Source of the DNA: Pseudomonadota bacterium | GTDB lineage: Bacteria > Desulfobacterota > Desulfobacteria > Desulfobacterales > RPRI01 | DNA: 6,032 nucleotides | Direction of reading: 5' to 3' | Assembly (NCBI GenBank): GCA_018830925.1 | Contig: JAHJRK010000088.1 | Coordinates: forward strand, 1-6,032 | Part shown: one piece after another, positions 5,906 through 6,032 of the stretch | Layout of the letters: the number at the start of each line of letters is the position of its first letter | Position numbering within the stretch: the first letter of the stretch is position 1 | The notes under the pieces: model-generated | The model's input: only the letters and a program-made list of their open reading frames with translations | Told to the model about the DNA's origin: nothing | Databases searched by the model: none | Made by a program: the position numbers and the translations under genes

Positions 5906-6032
5906 ATGAAATTCTGGCGTCTGATCAATATTTTCATGATTTTCATCTGGCTTTGTTTTGGAGAACTCCCTGCCACAGCCGGTATTGTTACGGATCAGCT
6001 GGGAAGAAAAGTTATTGTCCCGGAAAACCCCC
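5906..6032 (+). CDS. Periplasmic metal/corrinoid-type ABC transporter binding protein, N-terminal fragment
   Basis: Only the first 42 codons are in the window; the frame runs off the 3' edge. The N-terminus is a good secretion signal: positive residues (MKFWR), a hydrophobic stretch (about residues 6-18) and a likely cleavage after ATA or TAG near residues 24-26. The mature protein begins IVTDQLGRKVIVPENP. The T-D-x-x-G-R-x-V-x-V-P pattern is the usual opening of the helical-backbone binding proteins (Peripla_BP_2 type) for ferric siderophores, haem or vitamin B12. The ligand cannot be told. GGTGAA (5890-5895), 10 nt upstream, fits a ribosome binding site for the ATG at 5906. An in-frame ATG at 5888, overlapping tyrA by 14 nt, is an alternative. 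The start is 4 nt after the tyrA stop, so it may be co-transcribed with the aromatic genes, although the functions are unrelated. Confidence 0.75.
   Translation, partial: MKFWRLINIFMIFIWLCFGELPATAGIVTDQLGRKVIVPENP

Noticed and set aside
1..6032. tRNA, rRNA, CRISPR array, phage or toxin-antitoxin genes
   Set aside because: No cloverleaf, spaced repeat array or matching protein was seen; nearly all of the window is accounted for by aromatic biosynthesis genes.

Overview
The window is a compact aromatic amino acid biosynthesis cluster, all on the + strand. The order is pheA (5' end outside the window), aroE, aroA, aroK, aroC, tyrA, and then the first codons of a periplasmic metal/corrinoid-type binding protein. 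Base composition looks moderate (roughly low-to-mid 40s % GC by eye). The gene order, the protein flavour (an AroQ-PDT-ACT PheA with a separate short TyrA) and the style of the intergenic repeats suggest a Gram-negative anaerobe of the Desulfobacterota (former Deltaproteobacteria, Desulfobacterales-like). This placement comes from recollection of similar loci and no search was run.

Layout: 1-1116 is pheA, open from the first base. aroE (1126-1935) follows after 9 nt. A 203-nt gap (1936-2138) holds an AT-rich hairpin, a fragment resembling a dispersed repeat, a nested three-tier inverted repeat and an AT-rich stretch just before aroA (2139-3398). A 78-nt gap (3399-3476) holds a degenerate 9-nt tandem repeat and the ribosome binding site of aroK (3480-4010). 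aroK and aroC (4010-5065) overlap by one base (TAATG), and aroC and tyrA (5062-5901) by four (ATGA). A start codon at 5906 opens a new reading frame that runs off the end of the window.

Together the enzymes cover shikimate formation (AroE), its phosphorylation (AroK), the EPSP step (AroA), chorismate (AroC), and both branches from chorismate: mutase and dehydratase to phenylpyruvate (PheA), and prephenate oxidation toward tyrosine (TyrA). DAHP or alternative first-step synthase, dehydroquinate synthase and dehydroquinase are not in the window and may lie upstream. All catalytic residues I could place are present, so every complete gene looks functional.

I found no undescribed system here. 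The parts most worth a second look are the two repeat-bearing gaps that split an otherwise tightly packed operon, and the absence of a visible ribosome binding site for aroA. Smaller points are residue differences in AroA, AroK and TyrA.
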